A stretch of 64,000 bases of DNA, taken from NCBI GenBank assembly GCA_002495525.1, contig DAFS01000033.1, positions 6,592 through 70,591 of the forward strand, in the 5' to 3' direction. Position 1 is the stretch's first letter, and each line of letters opens with the position of its first letter. Below, one piece after another: positions 1-9,977 of this stretch. The stretch is from Euryarchaeota archaeon UBA89. Lineage in GTDB: Archaea > Thermoplasmatota > Poseidoniia > Poseidoniales > Thalassarchaeaceae. Made by a program: the position numbers and the translations under genes. The notes beneath the pieces were generated by a model. The model searched no databases and had not been told where the DNA came from. It saw only the letters and a program-made list of their open reading frames with translations.

Positions 1-28
1 AAAAATGAAACTTTAGGAAACAATTCTT

Positions 29-45
29 TGTATAATTGAATATAA
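29..45 (+). promoter_or_regulatory. Putative TATA-type promoter of the aminopeptidase gene
   Basis: An AT-rich element (two TATAAT/TATAAT-like stretches) lies about 10 to 27 bases before the ATG at 56, and no Shine-Dalgarno motif precedes that ATG. This arrangement fits an archaeal TATA box driving a leaderless or short-leader transcript. It is inferred from position and composition only. Confidence 0.3.
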
Positions 46-55
46 TCGCAAAGTT

Positions 56-1567
56 ATGAATGCATCAGTTAGTGATTTTCTAGAAACTGGAGATATATTG
101 ATAATACCACTTTTTCAGGATACTGAAAAGGCACCTAATAACACAACAATAGGTCTTAGTAGAAGCGCAAGTATTACATTAAAATCTGCTATTTCTAGTG
201 ATAGTTTTGATGGAAAAGAAGGTGAGACAATTTCAATATGGACAAAAGAATGTCAAATAATACTCTTAGGGATGGGGACGAATAATAGTTTAACTACTAA
301 GAAATCTAGAGATATTGGTGCAAAATGTTTCAGTAATCTATCTGGGAATAAAGGCAAAGATATTGTCATTAGATTTACTACTAGATGGAATACAGAAAAT
401 ATGGCGTCCTTTGCTGAAGGGATGATTCTCAGGGATTATACATTCGATAAGTATCAAAAAAAGATTGATGAAGAGAAACATGATGGAGAATGGACTATAG
501 TTTGCCAGACTACAAAAAGACATCGAAAAAATCTAGATTTAGAGATTAAGAAGCTTTCTTCAATAGCCACGGGCGTACATCTAGCCAGAGATTTAGGGAA
601 TGAACCAGCAAATCGGCTTTATCCAGAAGAATTTGCTAGAAGAGCTGAAGATTGGGCTAAAGAAAAAGAGAACGTCGAAGTTGAAGTTTGGGATTTCTCT
701 CGACTCAAAGAAGAAGGAATGAATGCACTCATCGAGGTTGGAAAAGGGAGTATACACAAACCATGTATGGTATTCTTTCGTCTAAATCCAGATCTAGACA
801 CTGGAATACAAGTCCCATGCATCGTTGGTAAAGGAATTACTTTCGATTCAGGAGGAATTTCAATCAAAGGTAGTGCAGGTATGGATGAAATGAAATTAGA
901 TATGCATGGATCTGCTACGGTTTTTGGGCTTTTTCAAGCTCTTTACGCTACCGGTTATCAAGGCCGAGTTAATGGTATAGCGTGCATGGCTGAGAATATG
1001 CCAAGTGCTGAAGCATACAGACCGGGAGATGTGATAGACACATATTCTGGAAAAACAATTGAAGTTCTAAATACAGATGCGGAAGGACGTAATGTCCTAG
1101 CAGATGGTCTGTGGAAGGCCAGTGAATTGAATCCATCTTACATCATTGATTTAGCTACACTGACTGGTTCCATTGTAATTGCTCTCGGCCATGAAGCAAC
1201 CGGGTTGTTTACGAATGATGATATATTATCTGAAAGAATAAAGAGAGCTGGAGAAGAAGTAGATGAAATTTGCTGGCCTATGCCACTTTTACCTGCATTT
1301 GAAAAACAAATGACGTCTTCAAAAATTGCAGATGTAAGAAATCAAGGTAAAGGAAGATGGGGGGGGGCAATTCAAGCAGCAGGATTTCTGAAACAGTTCG
1401 TACAGGAACGAGAAAATAATGAAGGAGAAAAATCACAAATACCATGGGCTCATTTAGATATTGCTGGAACTGCTGGAATTTGGGGGGGAGAATCAAATGC
1501 TACAGTTGGACATGGAGCCACTGGTATCCAAGTTCGTACTTTACATCGATTAATCACAAAGAAGTAA
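56..1567 (+). CDS. pepA: Leucyl aminopeptidase (peptidase family M17)
   Basis: Cytosolic metallo-exopeptidase that releases N-terminal residues from peptides, part of peptide recycling. At 503 residues it has normal M17 length: a variable N-terminal domain (about 1-170) and a catalytic domain. The metal/catalytic segment GKGITFDSGG lies near residues 258-267, and the M17 signature NTDAEGR near 339-345. The ATG at 56 is the first start and has a TATA-like element upstream. It is monocistronic and convergent with the pspC/dnaK operon, with only a few bases between the stop codons. Two G homopolymers (9 G at 1359-1367, 7 G at 1482-1488) encode Trp-Gly-Gly stretches and are unusual in this AT-rich DNA. 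The family call is secure; substrate preference is not visible. Confidence 0.95.
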   Translation: MNASVSDFLETGDILIIPLFQDTEKAPNNTTIGLSRSASITLKSAISSDSFDGKEGETISIWTKECQIILLGMGTNNSLTTKKSRDIGAKCFSNLSGNKGKDIVIRFTTRWNTENMASFAEGMILRDYTFDKYQKKIDEEKHDGEWTIVCQTTKRHRKNLDLEIKKLSSIATGVHLARDLGNEPANRLYPEEFARRAEDWAKEKENVEVEVWDFSRLKEEGMNALIEVGKGSIHKPCMVFFRLNPDLDTGIQVPCIVGKGITFDSGGISIKGSAGMDEMKLDMHGSATVFGLFQALYATGYQGRVNGIACMAENMPSAEAYRPGDVIDTYSGKTIEVLNTDAEGRNVLADGLWKASELNPSYIIDLATLTGSIVIALGHEATGLFTNDDILSERIKRAGEEVDEICWPMPLLPAFEKQMTSSKIADVRNQGKGRWGGAIQAAGFLKQFVQERENNEGEKSQIPWAHLDIAGTAGIWGGESNATVGHGATGIQVRTLHRLITKK

Positions 1568-1571
1568 AAAA

Positions 1572-1805
1572 TTACTCCTGAGGCGATAGTATGAATATAG
1601 CCAGATAAACAAGTGCTAAAGTTCCGCCAGTGAATAATGTAAGCAGAGAAAATATTACTCTAGATGTGGTAGAAGTTATCCTTAATTTCCTTGCAAGTCC
1701 TGAACATACGCCTAGAATAATTCGATCATCACGAGGTCTGGAAAAAGGTTTGGCACCGACTTTAATTTTCTTAAGTGTGAACTCTTCATCCATTGAATCA
1801 CTCAT
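1572..1805 (-). CDS. PspC-domain small membrane protein
   Basis: Small protein of about 77 residues. A basic N-terminal half carries the PspC signature [12 protein letters not shown] and is followed by one hydrophobic segment (about residues 48-72) ending in FILSPQE. PspC domains occur in phage-shock/envelope-stress proteins and in many stand-alone prokaryotic membrane proteins. I chose the ATG at 1805 because it overlaps the dnaK stop by 8 bases, a typical coupled arrangement; upstream alternatives at 1814 and 1817 exist. It is the last gene of the Hsp20-like/dnaK operon, which suggests a role in stress response at the membrane, but the function is inferred from domain and context. Confidence 0.8.
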   Translation of the reverse strand: MSDSMDEEFTLKKIKVGAKPFSRPRDDRIILGVCSGLARKLRITSTTSRVIFSLLTLFTGGTLALVYLAIFILSPQE

Positions 1806-3678
1806 CGGTATCATCATCGGAGTCTAATACTTCAAAATCAGCCTCTACTACATCACCTTCTTCATCTGACTCATTTCCTTCCTCGGATACTTCTGCAGAT
1901 GCTGCTTCATATAATTTAGATGACAAACTGTGCATTAATTCTTCTAACTCTTGAATTCTTGACTGAATACTTGTTTCATCAAGATCGTCATCTGAAACTG
2001 GTTTTTCATCTGTAAAAATTAACGACTCCAATTCTTTCAATTTATCTAGTACCGGACTAACTACTTCATCGGATAATTTCTCTTTAGTCTCATCAATTGT
2101 TCTTCGAGTTTGATACACAATACTATCTGCAGTATTTCTTAATTCTACTCTGGCTTTCTTACGCTTATCCTCTTCAGCAAATTCTTCGGCATCACTTATC
2201 TTTTGCTTTATTTCATCTTCCGATAATGAAGTCTGACTCTCAATTTTTATAGATTGTTCAGTTCCTGTTCCAAGATCTTTAGCTGAAACATTTACAATTC
2301 CATTGGCATCAATATCGAAAGTCACCTCAACCTGAGGGACTCCCCTAGGAGCTGGAGGTATCCCCATAAGGTGGAACCTTCCGAGAGTTATGTTATCATT
2401 TGCAAATTCTCTTTCTCCTTGTAATACATGTACTTCAACCGCAGGCTGGTTATCTGCTGCAGTGGAGAATGTTTCTGAACGCCTAGATGGTATGGTAGTA
2501 TTTCTTTCAATCATAGTAGTCATAATTCCACCCAGTGTTTCTATCCCTAAGGTTAGAGGAGTAACATCGAGGAGGAGAACATCAGTGACTCCTTCATCAC
2601 CAACAATAATTCCTGCTTGTAGTGCTGCACCTAATGCTACGGCTTCATCCGGATTAATTCCTTTGAATGGGGACTTACCAACTTCTGATTCGATGGCTTC
2701 CTGGACTGCAGGGACTCGAGTTGAACCACCAACAAGAATTACCTTGTCTACATCTCCTTTACCAATTCCTGCATCCTTCATAGCTCTTCTTGTTGGAGAC
2801 ATTGTTCGCTCAACTAAGTCTGAAATTAAATCTTCAAACTTTGCCCTAGAAAGTGAAAGGTCAAGGTGTTCAGGCTGACCATCTTTCATGGTAATAAATG
2901 GTAAGTTTATCTGAGACATGGAAGTGCCAGATAACTCAATCTTAGCTTTTTCTGCCGCCTCGCGCAAGCGACTCATTGCTTGCGTATCTTTTTTCAAATC
3001 TATTCCAGAAGATTTCAGATATTCGCTTGTAATCCATTCAACAATCACATGATCAAAATCGTCACCACCAAGTCTGTTATCTCCACTTGTCGCCTTAACT
3101 TCGATTTGGGGTTGACCATCTACCTGATATATTTCTAAAACTGAGACATCGAATGTACCACCACCTAAATCATACACTAGAATAGTCTGATCTTCATCTT
3201 TGTCAACACCATAGGCCAGAGCTGCTGCAGTAGGTTCATTGATGATTCTAAGTACTTCTAATCCAGCAATTCTACCCGCATCTTGTGTAGCTTTCCTTTG
3301 AGCATCAGTAAAATAAGCAGGACAAGTTATCACCGCCTGAGTGACTTCACGCCCCAAATATGCTTCAGCATCGGCCTTTAATTTCTGTAAAATAAAGGCA
3401 GACACTTCTTGTGGAGTATATTCATCATCGTCAATATTCTGATTCCAATCGGTACCCATTTCTCTTTTAACTGAAAGAATAGTTCTTTCTGAATTTGTCA
3501 CAGCCTGTCTTTTTGCAGTGACCCCTACTAGTCTTTCACCATCTTTACTAAAGGCGACTACAGACGGAGTTGTTCGAGACCCTTCTGAATTAGCTATTAC
3601 CACTGCTTGACCACCCTCAAGAGTTGCTACACAGCTATTTGTTGTTCCAAGATCTATTCCAATTACAGGTCCACTCAT
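1798..3678 (-). CDS. dnaK: Molecular chaperone DnaK (Hsp70)
   Basis: ATP-dependent Hsp70 chaperone of about 626 residues. The nucleotide-binding domain begins with [10 protein letters not shown] near residues 6-15, carries the phosphate-binding segment [11 protein letters not shown], and ends near 385. The substrate-binding domain follows ([14 protein letters not shown] linker region), then a helical lid and a very acidic tail. The start is ATG 3678 (MSGPVIG); an in-frame TTG at 3699 would add seven atypical residues. It is preceded by an Hsp20-like gene and followed by pspC. No grpE or dnaJ lies in this operon, unlike the common grpE-dnaK-dnaJ order, so co-chaperones must be elsewhere. Archaeal DnaK is generally regarded as acquired from bacteria. 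Confidence 0.97.
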   Translation of the reverse strand: MSGPVIGIDLGTTNSCVATLEGGQAVVIANSEGSRTTPSVVAFSKDGERLVGVTAKRQAVTNSERTILSVKREMGTDWNQNIDDDEYTPQEVSAFILQKLKADAEAYLGREVTQAVITCPAYFTDAQRKATQDAGRIAGLEVLRIINEPTAAALAYGVDKDEDQTILVYDLGGGTFDVSVLEIYQVDGQPQIEVKATSGDNRLGGDDFDHVIVEWITSEYLKSSGIDLKKDTQAMSRLREAAEKAKIELSGTSMSQINLPFITMKDGQPEHLDLSLSRAKFEDLISDLVERTMSPTRRAMKDAGIGKGDVDKVILVGGSTRVPAVQEAIESEVGKSPFKGINPDEAVALGAALQAGIIVGDEGVTDVLLLDVTPLTLGIETLGGIMTTMIERNTTIPSRRSETFSTAADNQPAVEVHVLQGEREFANDNITLGRFHLMGIPPAPRGVPQVEVTFDIDANGIVNVSAKDLGTGTEQSIKIESQTSLSEDEIKQKISDAEEFAEEDKRKKARVELRNTADSIVYQTRRTIDETKEKLSDEVVSPVLDKLKELESLIFTDEKPVSDDDLDETSIQSRIQELEELMHSLSSKLYEAASAEVSEEGNESDEEGDVVEADFEVLDSDDDTDE

Positions 3679-3695
3679 TTTATTCACTTCCAATT

Positions 3696-4298
3696 TCAAT
3701 TATTATTTCTAATATCGAATATAACATCTAATATACCATTATTTAGGCTCCAACCAACAATCTGACTAACAGAATTAGGTAAATCAAATTTCTTAAAGGG
3801 CCTTAATTGAGTAGTTTTCATTAATTGGAAAGCCGTGCCTGAATCAATCAAATTAATCTCTAATTCAGACTCAACAATATCTAATTCGTGAGAAAGATCT
3901 AGAGTCGCGTAAATTCTATCTTCATGGACATGAAAATCAACCTGTAGTTCATGATCTCCATCTTCTTTTTTATCTAGTTCAGCATCAACTACTGGGCTAG
4001 GGTCGTTCACTTGTATGTTAACTCCCATATTTCTAAATAAGTCAGAAAAACCATTTGTGCCATTCAACATCGATTCCATAGTTTTTCTAAACTCATCAGA
4101 ATCTCCATTGATATCGATTTTCATATCCTGATTCGATAATTTCTCTGGGTCAATTCCCATTTTTTGGAATTGATCTCGGACTTGAGAAAGCATATTTCTA
4201 AGAATTTCAATATCCATTGGCATACCCATGTCAGAAAACATTTTGGCCATTTCTTCGAGCATTTGCTCCTCCCATTTGTCTCTATTATTTTTATCCAT
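3696..4298 (-). CDS. Hsp20/alpha-crystallin-like protein upstream of dnaK
   Basis: About 200 residues with no close family that I recognise. The N-terminal half is Met-rich and helical ([17 protein letters not shown]). The C-terminal half (about 110-200) looks like a divergent alpha-crystallin domain: a beta-rich stretch ending in [10 protein letters not shown] then [12 protein letters not shown], comparable to the Hsp20 pattern of aromatic-basic-LP followed by NGVLxVxxP. The final IxI motif is missing. It is first in the operon with dnaK and pspC, with 17 bases to the dnaK ATG, and diverges from the thermosome. A small heat-shock or holdase role is inferred from fold resemblance and context. 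The start may be ATG 4298 or GTG 4307. Confidence 0.6.
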   Translation of the reverse strand: MDKNNRDKWEEQMLEEMAKMFSDMGMPMDIEILRNMLSQVRDQFQKMGIDPEKLSNQDMKIDINGDSDEFRKTMESMLNGTNGFSDLFRNMGVNIQVNDPSPVVDAELDKKEDGDHELQVDFHVHEDRIYATLDLSHELDIVESELEINLIDSGTAFQLMKTTQLRPFKKFDLPNSVSQIVGWSLNNGILDVIFDIRNNN

Positions 4299-4446
4299 AA
4301 TTGCCACTACTTAACTTGAGGTTGTATAGTCGGAGTATGCTATCCTTTATCAACCCCTCGATTTGAAATCTTTATTCATGAGAACTAATCAGAAATGTTA
4401 GAGCCGCAGGAGCGGTTTCAAATCTATTAAGTAAGTCGCAGGGTAT

Positions 4447-6057
4447 ATGTCAGATGCTGAACATGAAGTTGCCTTGGAAGATACTGACCGTATCCATGGT
4501 AGGACTGCTTTAGTTCGTAATGTCGCTGCTGCTGTTTCTTTATCGAATGCCGTTAGGTCAACATTAGGACCCAGAGGGTTGGATAAAATGCTTGTTGATG
4601 AAGAAGGAAACGTAAGAGTCACTAACGATGGTATTACGGTTTTAGAGACCGCTAGAGTGGAGCATCCGACTGCAAATTTACTAATCGCATCTTCTAGTTC
4701 ACAAGATCGTTCCGCTAGAGATGGTACCACCACTACAGTAATTTTGATGGCTGAAATGCTGCAAAATGCTTTGGAATTAGTTAGGTCTGGAATTCATCCT
4801 TCTATAATCATTAACGGGTACAGTATTGCTAATAAAAGAGCATTGGAGGAAATTAAGAAAATTTCACGTGAGGCAGACAATAGGAATTTGAAAGCGTCTG
4901 TAATTAAAACTTCATTACAAGGGAAAATAGACTCAATGTTAGCTGAACATCTTACTGAATTCGCCTTAATTGCAGCAGAAGCATTGACTGATGAAGAAGG
5001 CGGTAAGGACTTAGAAAGATTACGAATAAAGAGAATACAAATTTCTGGAGGAAGGGTATTAGATAGTGAATTACTACCTGCATTAGTTCTAGCAAAAACA
5101 AAACTTATTGGAAATACCTCTACTTTTTCTGAAGGAGGAAAAGTTGCAATAGTTGATGGAGGAATTGAAGAAAGGAAATTAAGCCTAGATGCTCAAATCG
5201 AAATTAATGAATTAGGGGTACTAAAAGATTTTCAAACTCGTAATGAGAAATATCTTAGAGAAATAATTAATCATCTTAAAAAATTAAATGTAGATTTACT
5301 AATAGTCAGAGATGGGATAGCGGATGATGCTATCTCTATACTTTCTGAAGCAGGAATTACTGCCTACAGAAGATTCGAGAGGGATGACCTTGAAAGATTA
5401 TCAAGATTAACGAAAACAAATATGATTAGAGATATTAGAAAAATCACTAAAGACGACATTGGTGATTATTCATCACGTTCCGAAGAAAATATTGGTGGTA
5501 TAAATTATACAAAAATAGAGGGGGAATTTGGTGGTGCGATGACTGTTGTTATTAGAGGTTCTACACCTGAAATCAGAGAGGAAGCAAGTAGGTCTTTTGA
5601 TGATGCTTTGGGGGTCAGCCATAGATTAAGCAAAGAAAGTAAAATTCTCCCAGGAGGAGGAGCCACACAAATCCACTTAGCTAGAAAACTTAGAGAATAT
5701 GCAACGACACAATCGGGTAGAGAACAGATAGCCATAGAGGGATATGCTGCTGCCCTAGAAATAGTTCCTCGCACTTTAGCCGAAAATGCAGGCTATGACC
5801 CAATAGATATTGTTCTGTCTCTCTCCGCTGCCCAAACAAAAGAAGAGTATGGCGGACCTTGGACTGGCATAAATGGAAACTCAGGCGAAATTAAGGATAT
5901 GTTTGAGGAAGAAATTTTTGACCCAATATTTGTTGCAGAACATGCAATTTCAGGAGCTACAGAAGCCGCAATTAGCATCTTAAGGATTGACGATGTGTTG
6001 TGGGCAAAAAAGGGACCTGAAACCCCGGATTGGAGTAACCAAATTGAAGATAATTAA
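4447..6057 (+). CDS. Thermosome subunit (group II chaperonin)
   Basis: ATP-dependent group II (TCP-1/thermosome) chaperonin subunit of 536 residues, the usual length. Visible family features are LSNAVRSTLGPRGLDKML near residues 31-48, NDGITVL near 58-64, the ATPase motif RDGTTTTV near 89-96, and the C-terminal equatorial segment PGGGATQIHLA. It would form a hetero- or homo-oligomeric double ring that refolds cytosolic proteins. It is transcribed alone and diverges from the Hsp20-like/dnaK operon across about 150 bases, so heat-responsive signals for both could lie there. The C-terminus is short and lacks the Gly-Met-rich tail seen in many thermosomes. Paralogous subunits, if any, are outside the window. 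Confidence 0.97.
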   Translation: MSDAEHEVALEDTDRIHGRTALVRNVAAAVSLSNAVRSTLGPRGLDKMLVDEEGNVRVTNDGITVLETARVEHPTANLLIASSSSQDRSARDGTTTTVILMAEMLQNALELVRSGIHPSIIINGYSIANKRALEEIKKISREADNRNLKASVIKTSLQGKIDSMLAEHLTEFALIAAEALTDEEGGKDLERLRIKRIQISGGRVLDSELLPALVLAKTKLIGNTSTFSEGGKVAIVDGGIEERKLSLDAQIEINELGVLKDFQTRNEKYLREIINHLKKLNVDLLIVRDGIADDAISILSEAGITAYRRFERDDLERLSRLTKTNMIRDIRKITKDDIGDYSSRSEENIGGINYTKIEGEFGGAMTVVIRGSTPEIREEASRSFDDALGVSHRLSKESKILPGGGATQIHLARKLREYATTQSGREQIAIEGYAAALEIVPRTLAENAGYDPIDIVLSLSAAQTKEEYGGPWTGINGNSGEIKDMFEEEIFDPIFVAEHAISGATEAAISILRIDDVLWAKKGPETPDWSNQIEDN

Positions 6058-6059
6058 CA

Positions 6060-7013
6060 TTATTTTAAGTTGGTAATCATTTCATTAACTATAGATTCTA
6101 AATCGAATCTCGATTGCCAATTCCAATCATTTCTTGAGATTTGATCATCTATCGAATCAGGCCATGAATCAGCATAATTTTGGCGTATATCAGGTTTATA
6201 TTTACAAACAAAATTAGGTAATTTCTTATTTATCTCAAATACTAATTCTTCAGGAGTGAATGAAACTCCAGAAATATTGTATCCACATCGAGATGAACTT
6301 AGTGATTCAATGGGTTCGTCCATCAATGATATTGTGGCTCTAATTGCATCATCCATATACATCATTGGGAGACGTGTCTGAGCATTAAGGAAGCAATCAT
6401 ATGTTGATTTCTCTGAAAGTGCTGCATGAAATATATCTACTGCATAATCTGTAGTTCCGCCACTAACAGGTGATTTCCAAGATATTAGACCTGGATATCT
6501 GATCCCTCTAACATCTACTCCATATTTCTCAAAATAAATCATCCCTAAAATTTCACAGTCAACTTTAGTCATTCCATATTTAGTAGTTGGATTTAGAGGT
6601 GTTATTTGAGGTGCTTTTCTCGGTGTATCAGGGCCGAATACAGCAATAGAAGATGGGGCAAAAATACGTAGATTAAATTCTCTGGCTGCGTCCAAAATAT
6701 TTCTCGTACCTTCTAGATTAATCATTTCACATAAATCTGAATTTTCCTCGCATTTAGCAGAAAGTATTGCAGCCAAGTGGTAAATGATTCTAATTTCTTT
6801 TTCGACTACTAATTTGAAAATTTTATCTTTGTCCAATACATCTAGATTTGTATATGGGCCGTTTTCGATACATGGATGGCCTTGTTTTTCTCTAATATCT
6901 GTGGCAATAACAGTTTCAGAACCATGAATATCCCTTAACGATTGTACTAAGTCAGTACCAATTTGACCAAGGGCTCCTGTGACCAATATTCGACCGCCCT
7001 CGTGTCCGACCAT
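6060..7013 (-). CDS. tdh: L-threonine 3-dehydrogenase, SDR (short-chain) type
   Basis: NAD-dependent extended short-chain dehydrogenase of about 317 residues. The Rossmann motif GALGQIG is near the N-terminus, the catalytic YGMTK (Tyr about 147, Lys about 151) follows, and SSIAVFGPDTP precedes it. The segment GIRYPGLISWK with SGGTTDYAVDIF is characteristic of the UDP-galactose-epimerase-like threonine dehydrogenases known from Thermoplasma and flavobacteria. It would oxidise threonine to 2-amino-3-ketobutyrate. The start is taken as ATG 7013 rather than the in-frame TTG 7019. It diverges from pyrG across a region holding an 11-bp inverted repeat. The partner 2-amino-3-ketobutyrate CoA ligase is not in the window. 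A general nucleotide-sugar epimerase is a less likely alternative. Confidence 0.85.
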   Translation of the reverse strand: MVGHEGGRILVTGALGQIGTDLVQSLRDIHGSETVIATDIREKQGHPCIENGPYTNLDVLDKDKIFKLVVEKEIRIIYHLAAILSAKCEENSDLCEMINLEGTRNILDAAREFNLRIFAPSSIAVFGPDTPRKAPQITPLNPTTKYGMTKVDCEILGMIYFEKYGVDVRGIRYPGLISWKSPVSGGTTDYAVDIFHAALSEKSTYDCFLNAQTRLPMMYMDDAIRATISLMDEPIESLSSSRCGYNISGVSFTPEELVFEINKKLPNFVCKYKPDIRQNYADSWPDSIDDQISRNDWNWQSRFDLESIVNEMITNLK

Positions 7014-7036
7014 AGACAACCGAAGAGAAGGAGATA

Positions 7037-7076
7037 CTTAGACTTAGCAAACATAGTTTTTTGGACTAAGTCTAAG
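7037..7076. repeat. Perfect 11-bp inverted repeat between tdh and pyrG
   Basis: CTTAGACTTAG at 7037-7047 is the exact reverse complement of CTAAGTCTAAG at 7066-7076, with an 18-base spacer. Each arm is itself a direct repeat of CTTAG separated by one base, so four CTTAG half-sites are present. It lies 24 bases before the tdh ATG and 46 before the pyrG ATG. It may be an operator for a dimeric regulator or form an RNA hairpin; the sequence does not decide between these. Confidence 0.6.
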
Positions 7077-7122
7077 GAATGTTCATAGGCGAGGTATGTT
7101 GGCTTCAAACCCCGTTGATTGA

Positions 7123-8778
7123 ATGAAGTATGTTGTTGTCACGGGAGGCGTCCTATCTGGACTTGGTAAAGGGATAACAGCGAGTAGCATAGGTGTATTG
7201 CTAAAATCCGCAGGACTGAGCGTCACTTCTGTGAAGATTGATCCGTACCTCAATTGTGATGCAGGGACTATGTCACCATTCGAACATGGCGAAGTATATG
7301 TTTTGGATGATGGCGGCGAAGTTGACTTGGATTTAGGAAACTATGAAAGATTTTTAGATATCTCTCTTACCAAGGACCATAATATAACCACTGGAAAAGT
7401 CTACAAATCTGTTATTGAGAGGGAGAGGAAAGGAGATTATTTGGGAAAAACAGTACAAGTAATCCCACATATCACAAATGAAATTCAAGAATGGATAGAA
7501 AGAGTAGCTAATACACCAAGTGATGGATCAAATAGTACTCCAGATGCTTGTGTAATTGAATTGGGGGGGACTGTAGGAGATATTGAAAGTGCACCATTCA
7601 TAGAGGCATTGAGACAATTTCAATTTAGAGTTGGGAAAGAGAATATTTGCTTTGTGCATGTAAGTTTAGTTCCTGTGATGGGGCCAGTGGGTGAACAGAA
7701 AACCAAACCTACTCAACATACTGTGAAAGAGCTAAGAGGACTAGGAATTATCCCTGATATTCTCGTTTGTAGATCCGAAAATCCATTAGATGATGAGACA
7801 AGAGAAAAGTTAGCTGCTTTTTGTCATGTGCCTCCAGGTGCAGTTGTTTCAGCTCATGATGTATCGAACATATATCGAATTCCGATTCTTTTAGATGAAC
7901 AAGGAGTGAGTAATGTACTTTCTAATGAAATAAATTTTGATTTACCTGACTCGAGACCCCTACTAGATGATTGGATAAAAATGGCTGAAACTGTAGATAA
8001 TCTCGAGGAAGTTGTAAAAATTGCAATGGTAGGTAAGTATACTGGACTTTCTGATTCGTATCTTAGTGTCATCAAAGCACTACAACATTCATCATTTGAA
8101 GTAAATCGTAAACTTGAGATTAATTGGATAGAGGCAGAAAATTTAGATGAAAAAATAAAGAAAGAAAGTCTTGAAAAATATACAGAAGCATGGGATATCC
8201 TAAAGAATTCTGATGGAATCCTAGTTCCAGGAGGTTTTGGAATTAGGGGAATTGAGGGGAAGATAAAAGCCGCAGAATATGCTAGAGTGAATAAAATACC
8301 ATATCTAGGAGTATGTTTAGGTTTACAAATAGCGACTATTGAGTTCTGTAGGAATGTGTTAGGTATGGAAAATGCAAACTCTACAGAATTTGATGAGAAT
8401 ACTCCACAACCAGCAGTAGTATTCATGCCAGAGATATCAAAGACACATATGGGCGGTACGATGAGATTGGGCACAAAACCAACGCCATTCTTAGTAGATG
8501 ATTGTAAAATAAAAAGACTCTATGGGAATCAATCTTATGTCGATGAAAGACACCGTCATAGATACGAAGTGAATCCGAAATTAATATCTAAAATTGAAAA
8601 TGCAGGATTGATCTATGTAGGTAAAGATGAAACAGGTCAAAGGTGTGAAATTATGGAGTTAGAAGATCATCCATATTACGTAGGGACACAATATCATCCT
8701 GAATTTAAATCAAGGCCAGGTAGACCCAGCCCTCCTTTTTTAGGGCTCTTAATGGCTTCAATAGGACAAAAAATTTGA
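7123..8778 (+). CDS. pyrG: CTP synthase (glutamine-hydrolysing)
   Basis: Converts UTP to CTP using ATP and glutamine, the last step of de novo CTP synthesis. At 551 residues it matches the family. The N-terminal synthetase domain starts [17 protein letters not shown] and contains [19 protein letters not shown]. The C-terminal class I glutamine amidotransferase domain has the nucleophile Cys398 in YLGVCLGLQ and the His525/Glu527 pair in YHPEF. The ATG at 7123 fits the universal MKYxxVTGG start. It stands alone on the plus strand, diverging from tdh; the intergenic inverted repeat could control it. It works with pyrB/pyrI, found 11 kb downstream. Confidence 0.98.
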   Translation: MKYVVVTGGVLSGLGKGITASSIGVLLKSAGLSVTSVKIDPYLNCDAGTMSPFEHGEVYVLDDGGEVDLDLGNYERFLDISLTKDHNITTGKVYKSVIERERKGDYLGKTVQVIPHITNEIQEWIERVANTPSDGSNSTPDACVIELGGTVGDIESAPFIEALRQFQFRVGKENICFVHVSLVPVMGPVGEQKTKPTQHTVKELRGLGIIPDILVCRSENPLDDETREKLAAFCHVPPGAVVSAHDVSNIYRIPILLDEQGVSNVLSNEINFDLPDSRPLLDDWIKMAETVDNLEEVVKIAMVGKYTGLSDSYLSVIKALQHSSFEVNRKLEINWIEAENLDEKIKKESLEKYTEAWDILKNSDGILVPGGFGIRGIEGKIKAAEYARVNKIPYLGVCLGLQIATIEFCRNVLGMENANSTEFDENTPQPAVVFMPEISKTHMGGTMRLGTKPTPFLVDDCKIKRLYGNQSYVDERHRHRYEVNPKLISKIENAGLIYVGKDETGQRCEIMELEDHPYYVGTQYHPEFKSRPGRPSPPFLGLLMASIGQKI

Positions 8779-8779
8779 A

Positions 8780-9925
8780 TCAATCGACAATTATGGGTAG
8801 AACTCTAGTGGTTCTGTAACCTTGCAGTACTTTCATATATTTCTTCTTAGAAAAATTTTCATCTAATTTTTTATCCCCAGTTTCTATTCGCAGACGACGA
8901 ACTGAAATTAATTTGGCAGGAGTAACTACGCCCAATATTTCATCAATTGATATCTTTCTTAGAACACTTGGAGATAATTGTAAATTACCCCTACCAATAA
9001 GAAAACCTTGACCTCCCATTGGAGAAAGAAGCAAAGTTACTTCGCCTTTGTGTGAAGATAGAATCTCAATCAGTTGTTCTTCATTAAGATCCGTTCCTAT
9101 CTGCTTATTTCCTAATGTGGCATCGATTCCTAGCACTGTACCTTCAAATCCTATCATATTCGAGATTGTTCTTAATGTCCCACCTGAACCCCAAATAATG
9201 AGTCTTTGTTCATCTATCAATAACTCTCGGATATGGTCGGCAAGTCCTTCAATAATTTCTTCTTCACCTGTTGCCTCTACTCGCATTTTAGCGCCTTGCA
9301 TCCATCTTGGTGATGCTGGTGTTTTAACTTCAGCATACAATCTAACCACCCATTCACCATTACGATACTTATCTTCATCTAAATCAAGAACTTCTGTGCT
9401 AGATAACAATAGTTCCCCATTCATCCATGATGAAAGTACTTCAGCTCCTGCTTTGGGAGATGAAGCAAAGCATCCAGAATGCATCTTTACACCACATGGA
9501 ATACCAATAACCGGTATTATTGATTTTTTGAGAGAATCTAATGTAGATACTATATCTCTCGTAGTTCCGTCACCACCTGCATATAGTATCAAATCTACCT
9601 TTGAATCTATTAGTAGAGATACCAATTCGAATGTATCAGATTGAGTTGTAGTTCCAGAAGATTCATGAATAAAATTAAAATTACCAATTGATATATCGTT
9701 GGGCATCCATTCACTACCCATTCTACCTTTACTTGTATACCATTGAATCTCTTGTTTATCATCGTAAATTTTACTAAAATATTTTAGCGCATCTCTTACT
9801 CTTGGACCTGCTCTATCTTTTGCACCCATTGAACGCGCATATTTTGCTTGGCCATCAGAGCCCTTGAGTCCTAATCTACCACCTAAACCAGCATCAGGAT
9901 TCACAAGTAAGCCGATACGAACCAT
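8780..9925 (-). CDS. ATP-NAD kinase family protein (AcoX/COG3199-like)
   Basis: Protein of 381 residues that starts RIGLLVNPDAGLGG and has the kinase motif AGGDGTTRD near residues 116-124, typical of the ATP-NAD kinase/diacylglycerol kinase fold. The long form, with conserved GxPCGVKMHSGCFA and a C-terminal GGQGFLIGRGNLQLS segment, matches the COG3199 (AcoX-related) branch rather than classical NadK. It may phosphorylate NAD or a related small molecule; the substrate of this branch is not well established. It is convergent with pyrG (one base between genes) and diverges from the carbamate kinase gene. No operon partner is present. Another, classical NadK may be encoded elsewhere. Confidence 0.8.
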   Translation of the reverse strand: MVRIGLLVNPDAGLGGRLGLKGSDGQAKYARSMGAKDRAGPRVRDALKYFSKIYDDKQEIQWYTSKGRMGSEWMPNDISIGNFNFIHESSGTTTQSDTFELVSLLIDSKVDLILYAGGDGTTRDIVSTLDSLKKSIIPVIGIPCGVKMHSGCFASSPKAGAEVLSSWMNGELLLSSTEVLDLDEDKYRNGEWVVRLYAEVKTPASPRWMQGAKMRVEATGEEEIIEGLADHIRELLIDEQRLIIWGSGGTLRTISNMIGFEGTVLGIDATLGNKQIGTDLNEEQLIEILSSHKGEVTLLLSPMGGQGFLIGRGNLQLSPSVLRKISIDEILGVVTPAKLISVRRLRIETGDKKLDENFSKKKYMKVLQGYRTTRVLPIIVD

Positions 9926-9977
9926 GTTACTCGCAAAGGGCGTGTGTTAAAATCAATACAGCCTATGGGTTTACTGT

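Noticed and set aside
4404..4415. Short CCGC-AGGA-GCGG inverted repeat upstream of the thermosome gene
   Set aside because: Only four base pairs; too short to separate from chance without conservation data.
7854..8474. A 206-codon minus-strand frame inside pyrG
   Set aside because: It lies entirely within the conserved CTP synthase gene and has shadow-type Ser/Phe-rich composition.
9048..9644. A 198-codon plus-strand frame inside the NAD-kinase-like gene
   Set aside because: The minus strand carries the GGDGT kinase motif; the plus-strand product is Ser-rich and featureless.
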